In this document: one piece after another, positions 17,211 through 25,509 of the stretch
Layout: each line of letters begins with the position of its first letter
Position numbering within the stretch: the first letter of the stretch is position 1
Assembly: GCF_000599865.1 (NCBI RefSeq)
Contig: NZ_JHAC01000050.1
Location: 1-64,000 of the forward strand
Length of the DNA: 64,000 nucleotides
Reading direction: 5' to 3'
From: Deinococcus phoenicis
GTDB taxonomy: Bacteria; Deinococcota; Deinococci; Deinococcales; Deinococcaceae
The notes under the pieces: generated by a model
The model's database searches: none
What the model saw: the letters and a program-made list of their open reading frames with translations, nothing else
Told to the model about the DNA's origin: nothing
Position numbers and translations under genes: made by a program

Positions 17211-18353
17211 TTACTCCTCCACGAGCGCGGGCGCGGCGTACACATCTGCCGGGGCACCCTGGGGCTTGGGGCCGAAGTTCAGGATGGCCGCCGCGCCCCG
17301 GTTGCTCGCGCCGAAGCCGTGCGAGGCTTCCCAGGTCTGCGCCTTGAGGACCGTGTTGCCCTCCTGCCCCTTGAGGCGCAGGCCGCGCAGCACCGCCTGG
17401 GCGGGCACGCGCATCTTCAGGGCGCGGGGACCGTTCAGGTTCAGGCACAGCGCGTAGCCGGGGATCGCCCAGGGCTTGGTCCAGACCGGGATACCCGACG
17501 CGGTGAAGCCGATGTGGCGGTCATCCGTGCGCGACACGTCCAGGGCCACATTGGTCTGCACCTGGTTGTTCGGCCCGATCACCTGCGCCACCGTGTTGCT
17601 GGCGAAGCCCGACAGAGCGCGGAAAGCGGCGGCATCCGCCTCGTTGATGTAGATCACCAGACTGTTGCCGGTGCTGTGCTCGCCCACCGTCGTGGTGAGT
17701 TCGTCCACCGCCGTCTCGCCCAGCCCATCGCTGGCGAGGTAGTGGTTGTGGCCCGCCTCGAACCGCTTGCCGTTCGGCCCCAGCGGGGGCACCTCATCGT
17801 CCCCGTTGTAGAGGGGCTTCACCTTGACGTTGGCGAACACCTCGGGGCGCACGAACGGCCCCACCGTCAGCGTCTCGGTGACGGGCCGCTCCTGGGGGTT
17901 GTAGAGCGCGCGGGCGAGGTCCTCGCGGATGGCGGTGGTGTGGGCAAGCTGCGCCTGGTCATTCATCTGCATGAAGTCGCGCACGCTGCCCACCAGCCCG
18001 AAGTGCTCGGTCCAGCCAGTGGCAACCTGCATGGTTTCCAGTGGGAAGCCCCGCCCCTCGGTGGTCCCGCCCTTCTGGGTGGCCGCGTTGCCGTACTCGT
18101 CCGTCCGCACCATGCGGAGTCCGGCGGGGACGGGCGCGGCCTCCACGCGCTCGGTGGTGACTTCCACCAGGCGGGCCAGCGATTCGTTCATTTGCGCGTT
18201 GTAGGCCACGATCTGCGCGGTGAGGACCGCCAGCGCGTTGGGGATGCCGAAATCGCCCAGCGTCTGGTCATTGGCGCGCAGGTCGGCGAGGTTGTAGGTG
18301 CCGGTCTGCCCGACGCGGGGCAGGTAAAGAGCCAGGGAAAGAATCTTCTTCAT
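17211..18353 (-). CDS. Major capsid protein
   Basis: 380 residues, MKKILSLALYLPRVGQTGTYNLADLRAND. It follows scaffold and decoration genes and precedes head-completion genes. The long central helix-like region (GWTEHFGLVGSVRDFMQMNDQAQLAHTTAIREDLARALYNP) would match the spine helix of the HK97 fold, and VIYINEADAAAFRAL plus GFTASGIPVWTKPWAIPGYALCLN would be the P- and A-domain elements. No N-terminal delta domain is obvious, in keeping with the separate scaffold gene. Assignment from order, length and fold pattern. Confidence 0.85.
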   Translation of the reverse strand: MKKILSLALYLPRVGQTGTYNLADLRANDQTLGDFGIPNALAVLTAQIVAYNAQMNESLARLVEVTTERVEAAPVPAGLRMVRTDEYGNAATQKGGTTEGRGFPLETMQVATGWTEHFGLVGSVRDFMQMNDQAQLAHTTAIREDLARALYNPQERPVTETLTVGPFVRPEVFANVKVKPLYNGDDEVPPLGPNGKRFEAGHNHYLASDGLGETAVDELTTTVGEHSTGNSLVIYINEADAAAFRALSGFASNTVAQVIGPNNQVQTNVALDVSRTDDRHIGFTASGIPVWTKPWAIPGYALCLNLNGPRALKMRVPAQAVLRGLRLKGQEGNTVLKAQTWEASHGFGASNRGAAAILNFGPKPQGAPADVYAAPALVEE

Positions 18354-18362
18354 GGGGTCTCC

Positions 18363-18746
18363 TCAGGCCACCGCAATGACTTGCAGGTCGGTCTTGCTGA
18401 CCGCGCGGAACACCTTCACGTGGGCCGCGCTGTCCACCTCGCGGGCATTGACCGTCAAGCCGTAGAGGCCAGGCGTCAGGGCACCCGCGTCCGAGGCGTG
18501 GAAGCGCATGCCGACGCCGAAGACAGTCACGGGCTGGCCCGCCAGCGTCTTCTTCGGGCTGCTGATGCCGTCACACACGTCCCCCGCTTTGGCGACGGTG
18601 GCGCGGAAGTTGCCGTTGGCGTCCGCAACGATCTTGACGGGCGTGCAGGGATCAAGGTCCACCAGGGCCTTGAGGCCGGTGATCTGGACGGCAGTGTGCC
18701 CCTTGGCGTCGATGTCCGCCTTGGGGCTGATGGTGACTTTGGGCAT
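18363..18746 (-). CDS. Capsid decoration protein
   Basis: 127 residues, MPKVTISPKADIDAKGHTAVQITGL, preceded by AGGAGGATTTCCCGT. All-beta, with VKIVADANGNFRATVAKAGDVCDGIS and LTPGLYGLTVNA. This is the pattern of DUF2190/lambda gpD-like decoration proteins, which trimerise on the capsid surface. It lies between scaffold and capsid genes, as in lambda-like phages. An upstream in-frame start 17 codons earlier would overlap the scaffold gene and has no ribosome site. Confidence 0.7.
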   Translation of the reverse strand: MPKVTISPKADIDAKGHTAVQITGLKALVDLDPCTPVKIVADANGNFRATVAKAGDVCDGISSPKKTLAGQPVTVFGVGMRFHASDAGALTPGLYGLTVNAREVDSAAHVKVFRAVSKTDLQVIAVA

Positions 18747-18771
18747 ACGGGAAATCCTCCTGTGAGGGGAA

Positions 18772-19581
18772 TCAGACGGTCCCGGCGCCGACGGCAATCG
18801 CGCCCGCGTCCACCTTGAGGGTGGGCTGGACGTTGCTCGTGGTGGCGGGCTGGGAGACGAACACGGGCGTGGTGGGCACAGAGGGGGTCACGGGGGCCGG
18901 GCCGTCCGCCTTTTTCAGCGCGGCCTCGAAGCCCTTCACGTCGGCATGATCGGCAAGGGCGGTGAAGCCCGTCTCCGTCCCCTTGTCGTCGCGGGCGGCG
19001 ATGCCCCAGACCTCCTGTTCCTGCTCGCTTTCCGTGCCGCCTTCGGCCTTGACCTTAACCTTCACCTTGCGGAGTTCCGGCAGACCGCGCTCGTCGCGCA
19101 GCACGCGCTGGAGCCTGTCGCTGTCGAAACCAAGGGCACCAGCGGCCTTGCCGTAGGCCACTTCGCGCTCCAGCTTGCCCGCTTTGTCAGCCTCGCTGAA
19201 CTTCAGCTTGGCGGCTTCCACGCCTTCCTTGAGTTTGGCCGGGTCGATGCCGAGGTCACGCAGGGCGGCCTGAGCCGCTTCAAGCTGCTTGGCCGCGTCG
19301 CCGGAACTTCCGGCTTGCGTCTGCAACGTGTTCACGGCGGTATTCGCCTCGCTGGCGGCGGCCTCGGCGTCTTCCGGGTCGGTGCTCAAATTGAGCTTCT
19401 TGACCAGCCCTTCGTAGGCCTGCTTGAAGCGGCGGGCGGCGCTGTTCTGGCGCTCGCGCTCCACCAGATCGGCACGCGCCTTTTTCCCAGCGGCGGCAGC
19501 GTCCCCGTCCGAATCGGACAGGTACTCGTCCCAGGTCTTGGCGGCGGCAGTGGCGAGGTGGACGGTGAGGAATCGGGTCAT
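18772..19581 (-). CDS. Scaffolding protein
   Basis: 269 residues, MTRFLTVHLATAAAKTWDEYLSDSDGD, start after GGAGGTCCGT. Highly charged and helical (residues about 30-160), Ala/Glu/Lys-rich, with a low-complexity C-terminal region (PAPVTPSVPTTPVFVSQP). These are the hallmarks of siphovirus scaffolds, and the gene is between portal and capsid. It has no protease signature, so proteolytic maturation, if it occurs, must use another protein. Confidence 0.8.
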   Translation of the reverse strand: MTRFLTVHLATAAAKTWDEYLSDSDGDAAAAGKKARADLVERERQNSAARRFKQAYEGLVKKLNLSTDPEDAEAAASEANTAVNTLQTQAGSSGDAAKQLEAAQAALRDLGIDPAKLKEGVEAAKLKFSEADKAGKLEREVAYGKAAGALGFDSDRLQRVLRDERGLPELRKVKVKVKAEGGTESEQEQEVWGIAARDDKGTETGFTALADHADVKGFEAALKKADGPAPVTPSVPTTPVFVSQPATTSNVQPTLKVDAGAIAVGAGTV

Positions 19582-19689
19582 ACGGACCTCCTGCCCGCGA
19601 TTCGCAGGCATAGGCGAAAAGGCCCCGGCGAATCGCGGGGGCGGGCGGAGCATCTGGGCTTACGGGGAACTTCCCCCGCCACATGCAGG

Positions 19690-21264
19690 TCAGGGTTGCG
19701 GCTTGGGTTGGGGCGGGGAAGTGCCCCGCTCCCGGTCGATCTGCTGCTGCTCGGCGTCGGGGTCCGCGATGCCCGCCAGGCCGCGCAGGGTTTGGAGGCT
19801 GATAACCCCTGCCTGCTGGAGAGCCTGGTAGGTGGTGATGGCGTCGGCACTCGGCTCGAAGACACGCTGACGGCAGGTGACCACCGGGCGCAGGCCGTCG
19901 TACCTCCCCGGCCTCCCCTGCACGATGGCGCTCACCCGCGCGGCCAGCATTAGCAGGGCGCGGATAAACGCCTCCACCGTCACCCCGTAGCGGGCCACCG
20001 CCCGCAGATAGGAGCCGGTGGCCACCTCGCGGCTGCGACCCGACACGGTGGCCTGGTCATCCATCAACATGAAGCGCTGGCGCAGAATGGAATAGATGTT
20101 GGCGGTGGCCTGGTCAATCGCGGCCTGGATAGCCTTCGGCTCGGCGGGGTCGAGTTTGTTCACGCTCGCGCCGGGGTACATCCGCTCGCGGGAGACCTCC
20201 ACCTGCTGTCCATCTGGCCCGGTTTGAGTCTCCACCTCGCGGGCCACGCTGGGTTGCAGGTAGCTCTCCGCGCCGGGGCCGGTGAGGGGCTTGATCCGCC
20301 CGTCATCGTCCAGAGGCGGGTCCACTCCCAGCAGGATCGTTTTCTCGAAAGCGGCCCAGCGTGTGTTGCGGCTGAGGCTGGTCAGACCCACGTTCAGCGC
20401 GTCCTGGTTGGCGAGCACGTCGCGGGTAACCGCGCCCCGCGCGAAACGCAGCTCCAGCAGCCAGAGCTGCCCGCCCAGATCGAGTGCCCCGCTGTCGGTG
20501 CCGTCCCCGTCCGGCGTGATGCTGCGGACGATGGTGCGCCCGTCCTCGTCGAGCCGGGTGAGTTCCCAGCCGTCGCGGGTGCCGCCGCCCGGCACGGGAA
20601 GACTCAGCCGGGTCAGGCCGTAGTCCTCCAGGGTATCCGGGTCGGTGTAGATGCCGCTGTCGGCCACGTCTGGGAGGGTGAGCCACAGGCCGTCCAGAGA
20701 TTTCTCCGGGGGCTGCTGTTTCAGCCGCCCCTCGCTGTCGCGGAAGCGGTCCGGGATACGCGGGCGAACCGGCTGCCGCCCGTGGGCGATGGCCGTAACG
20801 AGTGCAGTCTGGAGCAGGCCGGGCAGGTCGCGCCGGTCCCACCAGGAGGTCAGGATGCCTTCCAGTTCCCGGATCAGGGCCTCTTCGTCTTCTGTGGGCT
20901 TCTCGTCATCCCCCAGCGGACGGGACACCGTGAAGCCCCAGTCCGGCTCATCCGCGCCCACGCCGTCCGCCAGCATCTCCACGCCCTCAAGCGTCACGTT
21001 GCGGAAGACGAAGGACTTGCGGAGCGCCTGCACCTGTTTGCCATAGCGGGGGTCGCTGGAGGGCAGCAGATCACCCGTCCAGTAGCTCACCTGGCCCTCG
21101 AAATCCGTGGAGAGGGGCTTCCCGTCGGCGCCCAGCACCGCCAGGGGATTCTCCGGGCCGAGCTGGTGGCCGCGCAGATAGTCAGTGATGCGGCGGGTGA
21201 GGGGATTACTGAAGGTGACCACGAATCTCCGGAGAGTGGCAGACGTCAGGTTGTCGATGTCCAC
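19690..21264 (-). CDS. Portal protein
   Basis: 524 residues. It follows terminase and precedes scaffold, the fixed position of portals. It has the expected N-terminal mixed domain with RRITDYLRGHQLGPENPL and LRKSFVFRNVTLEGVEMLADG, a central stretch with AIQAAIDQATANIYSILRQRFML, and a C-terminal helical wing (SADAITTYQALQQAGVISLQTLRGLAGI). Length is within the usual portal range (400-600). Its start lies 19 nt inside the upstream JAMM peptidase gene, so the two are translationally linked. Confidence 0.85.
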   Translation of the reverse strand: MDIDNLTSATLRRFVVTFSNPLTRRITDYLRGHQLGPENPLAVLGADGKPLSTDFEGQVSYWTGDLLPSSDPRYGKQVQALRKSFVFRNVTLEGVEMLADGVGADEPDWGFTVSRPLGDDEKPTEDEEALIRELEGILTSWWDRRDLPGLLQTALVTAIAHGRQPVRPRIPDRFRDSEGRLKQQPPEKSLDGLWLTLPDVADSGIYTDPDTLEDYGLTRLSLPVPGGGTRDGWELTRLDEDGRTIVRSITPDGDGTDSGALDLGGQLWLLELRFARGAVTRDVLANQDALNVGLTSLSRNTRWAAFEKTILLGVDPPLDDDGRIKPLTGPGAESYLQPSVAREVETQTGPDGQQVEVSRERMYPGASVNKLDPAEPKAIQAAIDQATANIYSILRQRFMLMDDQATVSGRSREVATGSYLRAVARYGVTVEAFIRALLMLAARVSAIVQGRPGRYDGLRPVVTCRQRVFEPSADAITTYQALQQAGVISLQTLRGLAGIADPDAEQQQIDRERGTSPPQPKPQP

Positions 21265-21644
21265 GGCACCTCCTCCAGATCGCCGCCTCTATGCAGCCGC
21301 CAGGCGCGCAGCACGCCGCCTGTGATGATGGGAAAGTCGAGAAAGGCTGCGCCGGTGGTCTCCAGCGCGGCGTGCCAGTCGGTCAGGTCCACCTCGCTGG
21401 GGTGCTGGGGTGTCCCCGCCGGATGGGAATGCCAGTAGCCGAGGTAGCCCCAGCCCTGAGCAGCAGCACACTCGGCAGCAGCCAGGTGGCCGGGATCAGC
21501 CATGACGAGAGAGTGGGTGCCGCGCACATCGCCAGGCAGAGGGCCGGTAGCAAGGCGCACCTCACCGGGGGGGCCGAAGAGCAGGCCGCCCTGCTCAAGT
21601 GGGTCATCGAGACAGTAAGGCAAGGGAACACGCAGGGTGAGCAT
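21246..21644 (-). CDS. JAMM/MPN-family metallopeptidase, candidate prohead protease
   Basis: 132 residues, ATGC start overlapping the stop of the large terminase. It has the complete JAMM zinc site: His72, His74 (HSHP), then Ser83 and Asp86 (SEVD), plus a conserved Glu17 in EQGGLLFG. JAMM proteins are deubiquitinase-like zinc peptidases; in phages they are best known as tail (lambda gpK-like) proteins with an NlpC/P60 domain. Here it is a single domain between terminase and portal, and no other head protease is visible between portal and capsid. Head maturation is therefore the most economical role, as inference. Confidence 0.75.
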   Translation of the reverse strand: MLTLRVPLPYCLDDPLEQGGLLFGPPGEVRLATGPLPGDVRGTHSLVMADPGHLAAAECAAAQGWGYLGYWHSHPAGTPQHPSEVDLTDWHAALETTGAAFLDFPIITGGVLRAWRLHRGGDLEEVPWTSTT

Positions 21645-22987
21645 CAGGCCACGCTCCGCGGGCGAGTGGTGGTGCGGGTAATGGGAGCCACTTTCCCAAA
21701 CCCATCCGCGTACCGGGCGGCATACCTCAAGCCGTCTTGCCCGTGGTCGTTCTCCTTCACGGGATGCTCCTTCAGCGTCTCCCCGTTCGCGCCCTTCGCC
21801 CACACGTACCCGTCAATCTCCTCTTCGGTGCAGGTGGGTCGGTCACTCAGCCCCGTCTCCTCATCGACGAGCAGCGGGTCACGCTCGACCAGAGCGCCCT
21901 TGAACAGGAACAGACGGGGCCGACCATCATCGGCGGGCACCAGGCGGTCGTTGACACCCTGAATACCCCGGCTCACCGCCTTGTCCGCCGCGATAGTCCG
22001 AATGCCCAGCTCCTGTTCCAACGTTGCGCGGTCCTCCGCGTCGTGGTCGCACACCCACGCCTCGATATGTTCACTGCCGGTCAAGGCCCTGATCTGGGCC
22101 GCGTGGTCCCGGACGGTGCGGCGCGTCCGGTACAGCTCGCGGTAGCGGTACATCCGCCCGTCGCCGTCCAGTGCCCACCACTGGCACACGAACGGATTGG
22201 TGAACCCGAAGTCAATGACGACGAAGCGCCGCCACTCCGGCGGAACCGTGAACGGGTCGATCAGATGCAGGTCGTCCCGCCAGGCGTCGTAGACCATGCC
22301 CTCAGCCGCCGCCCACTTGCCGTTACGCAGGCGGTCACGGCGCGGCCCCGTGAGCTTGTCGAGGCGGGCCAGGTAGGACGTGCCGAACGGGGTTAGCTCT
22401 CCCCTGCTGGTGAAGAGCCGGGGGTTGTCCTCGTGGCGCGACAGGATACGCAGAGTCAGCCCCGCGTCCATCCGCTTCTTCAGCCAGTGGCTGGGCGGCC
22501 CAGGGTTGCAGTCTCCGAACAGTTGCTGATACGGCACGACGCCGTTGCGGAGGCGGGTAGAGAGGAACTCCCAGTCATTCAGGCTGAGTTCGGTCGCCTC
22601 CTGCACGTAGATGGCGTCGAACTCGGCGGACATGAGCTTGACCGGGTTGTCGATTCCCGCCACCACGATCTCTGAACCGTTGGGGTACTGGTAGGACTGC
22701 CGCACGCGCCGCTGCTGGTTGGCTGTATCGCAGCGCGGCTTGACGTGCTGCTCGAAGGTCACCAGAGCCGTCTCGGTAATGGCCGCGCGGAACTTCCGCA
22801 CGATGGCGAGGCGGCAGCCGGGGTACTTCTCGGCCAAGGCGTTGAGTTTTTCCAGGCAGACTCTCGATTTTCCCGTGCCTGCCGGGCCATCCAGCATCCA
22901 CTCGTCGGCCTTGCAGCGCAGCACGTCCAGGGCCGAGCCGCGCGGGAAGTACACGCGGGCGCCGGGGGGGAGCTGGGCCGCAGTCAC
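21644..22987 (-). CDS. Terminase large subunit
   Basis: 447 residues, GTG start overlapping the small-subunit stop (GTGA). Walker A is GPAGTGKS at residues 34-41; Walker B with the catalytic Glu is in FDAIYVQEATE. The C-terminal RNase H-like nuclease has acidic residues in VVIDFGFTNPF, in VCDHDAEDR and in NDHGQDGLRYA. It packages DNA into proheads and cuts concatemers. The order small subunit, large subunit, portal is standard. A longer reading frame with an extra 45 N-terminal residues is rejected, since it would lie wholly within the small subunit gene. Confidence 0.95.
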   Translation of the reverse strand: MTAAQLPPGARVYFPRGSALDVLRCKADEWMLDGPAGTGKSRVCLEKLNALAEKYPGCRLAIVRKFRAAITETALVTFEQHVKPRCDTANQQRRVRQSYQYPNGSEIVVAGIDNPVKLMSAEFDAIYVQEATELSLNDWEFLSTRLRNGVVPYQQLFGDCNPGPPSHWLKKRMDAGLTLRILSRHEDNPRLFTSRGELTPFGTSYLARLDKLTGPRRDRLRNGKWAAAEGMVYDAWRDDLHLIDPFTVPPEWRRFVVIDFGFTNPFVCQWWALDGDGRMYRYRELYRTRRTVRDHAAQIRALTGSEHIEAWVCDHDAEDRATLEQELGIRTIAADKAVSRGIQGVNDRLVPADDGRPRLFLFKGALVERDPLLVDEETGLSDRPTCTEEEIDGYVWAKGANGETLKEHPVKENDHGQDGLRYAARYADGFGKVAPITRTTTRPRSVA

Positions 22988-23709
22988 AGGTCGTCCTCGG
23001 TCAGACCCGCGATGTACTTCACGCCCAGGTCCACACTGCCCGAGTGTTCGGTGCGCTCTGTGAACAGTTTGTGGTGCTTGCCGATCAGCGTCAGCGCCTC
23101 GACGCTGCTCACCCGTTTCCACTTCAGGCCGTGCTGCCCGTACTCGATGCTCTCCAGAGCGAACAATACGCCGTTCTCGGCTGCGGCCTCTAGCGAGGGC
23201 ACGATGCGCGTCCTGGTCTTGCTGCCCACCTGCTTCTGGTAGGTGGCGTCGGGGTTCTCGGCCAGCTCCACTTCCAGCTCAGCAATTTGCGCGTTGAGAC
23301 TCTCGATCTTCCCCTTCAGCAGTTCCGGGTCAATCCGCAACATCTGCTCGACGCGGTTCTGGAGGCGGGCCATCTGCTCCGCGAGGGGACGCGCCTCGTA
23401 AACCGGCACCTCGTACTCCTCCTCACAGGTGAACTGGTCGCCGGTGACGCGGGCGTAGGCGCTGAGGCGACCCAGCACCTCGTTTGCGGGCATGCACGCC
23501 TCGGACATGCGGGCCTGAATGTAGGCCTGTACATCCAGGCGCTTATAGACACGGTGGGCGCTGGCCTTATCGCTGTACCCGGCCTGGCGGCCGGCAGCGG
23601 CTACGGTGAAGTTTTGGAGGAACGCCTCGACAAATGCGCGCTGCTTCGGCAGGAGGGCCGCGCCCAGTTCCTCGGCGGTCGGTGGTTGCTTTTCGGCTTC
23701 GGTGGTCAT
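22984..23709 (-). CDS. Terminase small subunit
   Basis: 241 residues. The N-terminal DNA-binding region LLPKQRAFVEAFLQNFTVAAAGRQAGYS (residues about 18-46) is the helix-turn-helix of terminase small subunits of the XtmA/Terminase_2 type. A central coiled coil (RPLAEQMARLQNRVEQML ... IESLNAQIAELEVELAE) would drive oligomerisation. It recognises the packaging site, normally located near or inside its own gene. Directly upstream of the large subunit, overlapping by 4 nt. Confidence 0.85.
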   Translation of the reverse strand: MTTEAEKQPPTAEELGAALLPKQRAFVEAFLQNFTVAAAGRQAGYSDKASAHRVYKRLDVQAYIQARMSEACMPANEVLGRLSAYARVTGDQFTCEEEYEVPVYEARPLAEQMARLQNRVEQMLRIDPELLKGKIESLNAQIAELEVELAENPDATYQKQVGSKTRTRIVPSLEAAAENGVLFALESIEYGQHGLKWKRVSSVEALTLIGKHHKLFTERTEHSGSVDLGVKYIAGLTEDDL

Positions 23710-23735
23710 GGACGCAGGTCACCTCCCTTCGGCAG

Positions 23736-23960
23736 TCAGGTGTCGGGAAAACGGTGGGCGCGGATAATCGGCACCGGCTCCCCCCGCGCCGGGCAGGTCT
23801 GCCAACACTCGCGGGTCAGGCCGAGGTCGGGGAGGTACCACGGCTGGGGATCACGCTGGCGCCGCTTCCGTGTTCTGGCCTGCGCCTGACGTTCCTGGTG
23901 GGCGCGGTAGTCGCGTCGGGCAACAACGAGACCGCACCCCTGCTGCTGTCGCCTGCTCAT
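23736..23960 (-). CDS. Small basic phage protein
   Basis: 74 residues, MSRRQQQGCGLVVARRDYRAHQER, Arg-rich and with three cysteines (GCG, RECWQTC). The start is 1 nt beyond the stop of the 35-residue gene upstream, so it is probably translated by re-initiation. No recognisable domain. Genes at this place, just before the small terminase subunit, are often HNH endonucleases needed for packaging, but no HNH motif is present here. Confidence 0.5.
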   Translation of the reverse strand: MSRRQQQGCGLVVARRDYRAHQERQAQARTRKRRQRDPQPWYLPDLGLTRECWQTCPARGEPVPIIRAHRFPDT

Positions 23961-23961
23961 C

Positions 23962-24069
23962 TCAGAACACGCCCAGCGCGTTCAGGATCGCCAGTTCGTC
24001 ACCCGGGTTGAGGATGTACTCCTCCGGCGGTTCGGGGGGAGGCTCCGGCAACTCACATTCGTCAGGCAT
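23962..24069 (-). CDS. Tiny acidic phage protein (35 aa)
   Basis: MPDECELPEPPPEPPEEY then ILNPGDELAILNALGVF. It is preceded by a strong ribosome site (AGGAGGCCCCG) and is the first gene after the terminator at 24.17 kb, so it probably opens the packaging/structural operon. The Pro/Glu-rich start followed by a short hydrophobic helix has no known match that I can name. A longer in-frame extension upstream lacks a ribosome site. Confidence 0.5.
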   Translation of the reverse strand: MPDECELPEPPPEPPEEYILNPGDELAILNALGVF

Positions 24070-24165
24070 CGGGGCCTCCTGGGGGAAAGAACGTCTGATG
24101 TTGTGGTTCGGAAAAAGGACCGTGCCCGCCCCGGAGGAAGTGGGTAAGCGGGCGCGGCCAGGTCC
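24070..24165 (-). promoter_or_regulatory. Probable promoter region of the late (packaging/structural) operon
   Basis: About 100 bp between the terminator and the first late gene, with no gene in it. A leftward late promoter must lie here or upstream, but I see no convincing -35/-10 pair. A TTGGAC on the minus strand overlaps the end of the terminator and has only a weak -10 (TTACCC) after it. Confidence 0.3.
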
Positions 24166-24196
24166 AAAAGAAGAACCCCCAGCACTTGGCTGGGGG
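24166..24196 (-). terminator. Rho-independent terminator, end of early/replication transcript
   Basis: Perfect 8-bp stem CCCCCAGC/GCTGGGGG with loop ACTTG (24176-24196), followed on the minus strand by TTCTTCTTTT. A second, weaker hairpin (AAAAGC-TTA-GCTTTT, 24215-24229) lies just upstream, at the stop codon of the preceding gene. It separates early genes from packaging and structural genes, so late expression needs its own promoter or antitermination. Confidence 0.8.
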
Positions 24197-24230
24197 CACT
24201 GCTCTGAACTTAGCAAAAGCTTAGCTTTTC

Positions 24231-24872
24231 CTAGCTCTCAACGCAACTGGATTGCGCCTCCTGTCGCCTCAGAACGGCCTGGGCATAGCGCAACGGTCCC
24301 TCTGCCTCAGCGTCCCCCAGCGTGACGGCCAGTGTCAGCACGGCGACCGCATAGCCGGCCGTACGTGCTGCGGGATAGCTCCAACCGCCACCCTCCCGCA
24401 GCAGGGAAACGGGAGCCGTGAGACTGCCCCGCACGCGCTCCAGCAGCCCCCCGGCAGCGTGCCGGTCAGGAACGGGTGAGGCGACCATGCTGCTGATCGC
24501 GCGCGCCACCTCCGTCTCTCGCAGCTCCCCGATGGGCGTGAGGAGGGCTGTGGGCAGGTCGGGGCCGCCTTCTCCCATCGTGCTGATCGGCTCGAAGCCC
24601 CGCGCGAAGGCGTAGCTCATGCGGGGCACCGGAACGGTGTGCTGCCGAACGTCCCAGCCGCGCAGGGCGCGGTACCACACCTCAGCGTAGGCGCGATAGT
24701 CCTGCGCCTGCTGGCGAGCCTCCTCGCGCTGCTGACGGGTGGGCAGGCGGTCACGGGGGACGGGACGGGTACGGCGAGGCTCGTCAGGCAAGGGGAACAC
24801 CTCCAAGGGCGAGAGGACGGCGGGCAGCTCCCTACAGCTCTCAGGAGCGGGGCGGGTGAGGGTGAGGGTCAC
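24231..24872 (-). CDS. Phage protein of unknown function at the end of the early operon
   Basis: 213 residues, MTLTLTRPAPESCRELPAVLSPLEVFP. After a Pro-rich start there is an Arg/Gln-rich helix (RQQREEARQQAQDYRAYAEVWYRALRGW) and a C-terminal helical part with EVARAISSMVASPVP and AARTAGYAVAVLTLAVTLGDAEAEG. It is last before the early terminator, where regulators of late transcription (Q-like antiterminators) often sit. There is no motif to support that role here; function unknown. Confidence 0.55.
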   Translation of the reverse strand: MTLTLTRPAPESCRELPAVLSPLEVFPLPDEPRRTRPVPRDRLPTRQQREEARQQAQDYRAYAEVWYRALRGWDVRQHTVPVPRMSYAFARGFEPISTMGEGGPDLPTALLTPIGELRETEVARAISSMVASPVPDRHAAGGLLERVRGSLTAPVSLLREGGGWSYPAARTAGYAVAVLTLAVTLGDAEAEGPLRYAQAVLRRQEAQSSCVES

Positions 24873-25141
24873 AGCGTCGCCTCCAGTTCGGCGAGGACCT
24901 GCGCCTCAATGGCGGCGGAACGGGCCTCACGGGCTTGGTACCACTCGTGCCCACCGAACACCAGATCGAGCGAGACGGGCGGCGCGGCCTGGTGCAGCTC
25001 GCAGAGCCGGGCATTGGCATAGTCCCCGGCCTGCTCGAACGCCTGCTGCCAGTCGTCCGTGCCGCACCCGGACCAGCGCGCCAGGTGGGCGCGGCCCTCG
25101 GGCGTTCGAGAGAGCTGGCGGATGCGGGTGTGGAGGCTCAC
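24869..25141 (-). CDS. Small phage protein, unknown
   Basis: 90 residues, GTG start overlapping the stop of rusA (GTGA), stop overlapping the next start. Helical, with LARWSGCGTDDWQQAFEQAGDYANARLCELH, which has two cysteines too far apart for an obvious metal site. Its tight coupling to rusA suggests a shared role in recombination or late DNA processing, as inference only. Confidence 0.55.
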   Translation of the reverse strand: MSLHTRIRQLSRTPEGRAHLARWSGCGTDDWQQAFEQAGDYANARLCELHQAAPPVSLDLVFGGHEWYQAREARSAAIEAQVLAELEATL

Positions 25142-25509
25142 GGCTGGGCCTCGAACAGCGTGCTGGTGATGGGCGTGATCTGCACGACCGCGCGCCCACC
25201 GCGCTCCACTGGGCCGCGCGTGATGGTGAGCCGGTCAATCTGGGAGTCGTCGCCGTAGACGCCCCCGTGGGTCAGCAGGTCGAGACAGGCCTTGACGTAG
25301 TTGTCGATGTCGCGGCGGCGTCGGTCAGGCGGGCAGACGGTCAGGACAACACTCAGTCTCACGCTGTCGGGCCAGAGCGTGTGCGTCTGGCCTTCCAGGG
25401 CCTCCAGTCCTGCCTTACGGTACGCGCGGCCCGCTGCGCTGAGGATGTTGCGGCCGTTCACGCTGCGCCAGAGACGGTTCGTGCTGGGGGGGAAGGGCAG
25501 GACAATCAC
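25138..25509 (-). CDS. rusA: RusA-family Holliday junction resolvase
   Basis: 123 residues, GTG start overlapping the upstream stop. The family signature is plain: PFPPSTNRLWR near the N-terminus and DRRRRDIDNYVKACLDLL ... GGVYGDDSQIDRL, with the three acidic residues (in DIDN and GDDSQ) that hold magnesium. RusA cuts four-way junctions and resolves recombination or replication branches before packaging. Common in siphovirus early operons. Length matches the family (about 120). Confidence 0.92.
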   Translation of the reverse strand: MIVLPFPPSTNRLWRSVNGRNILSAAGRAYRKAGLEALEGQTHTLWPDSVRLSVVLTVCPPDRRRRDIDNYVKACLDLLTHGGVYGDDSQIDRLTITRGPVERGGRAVVQITPITSTLFEAQP

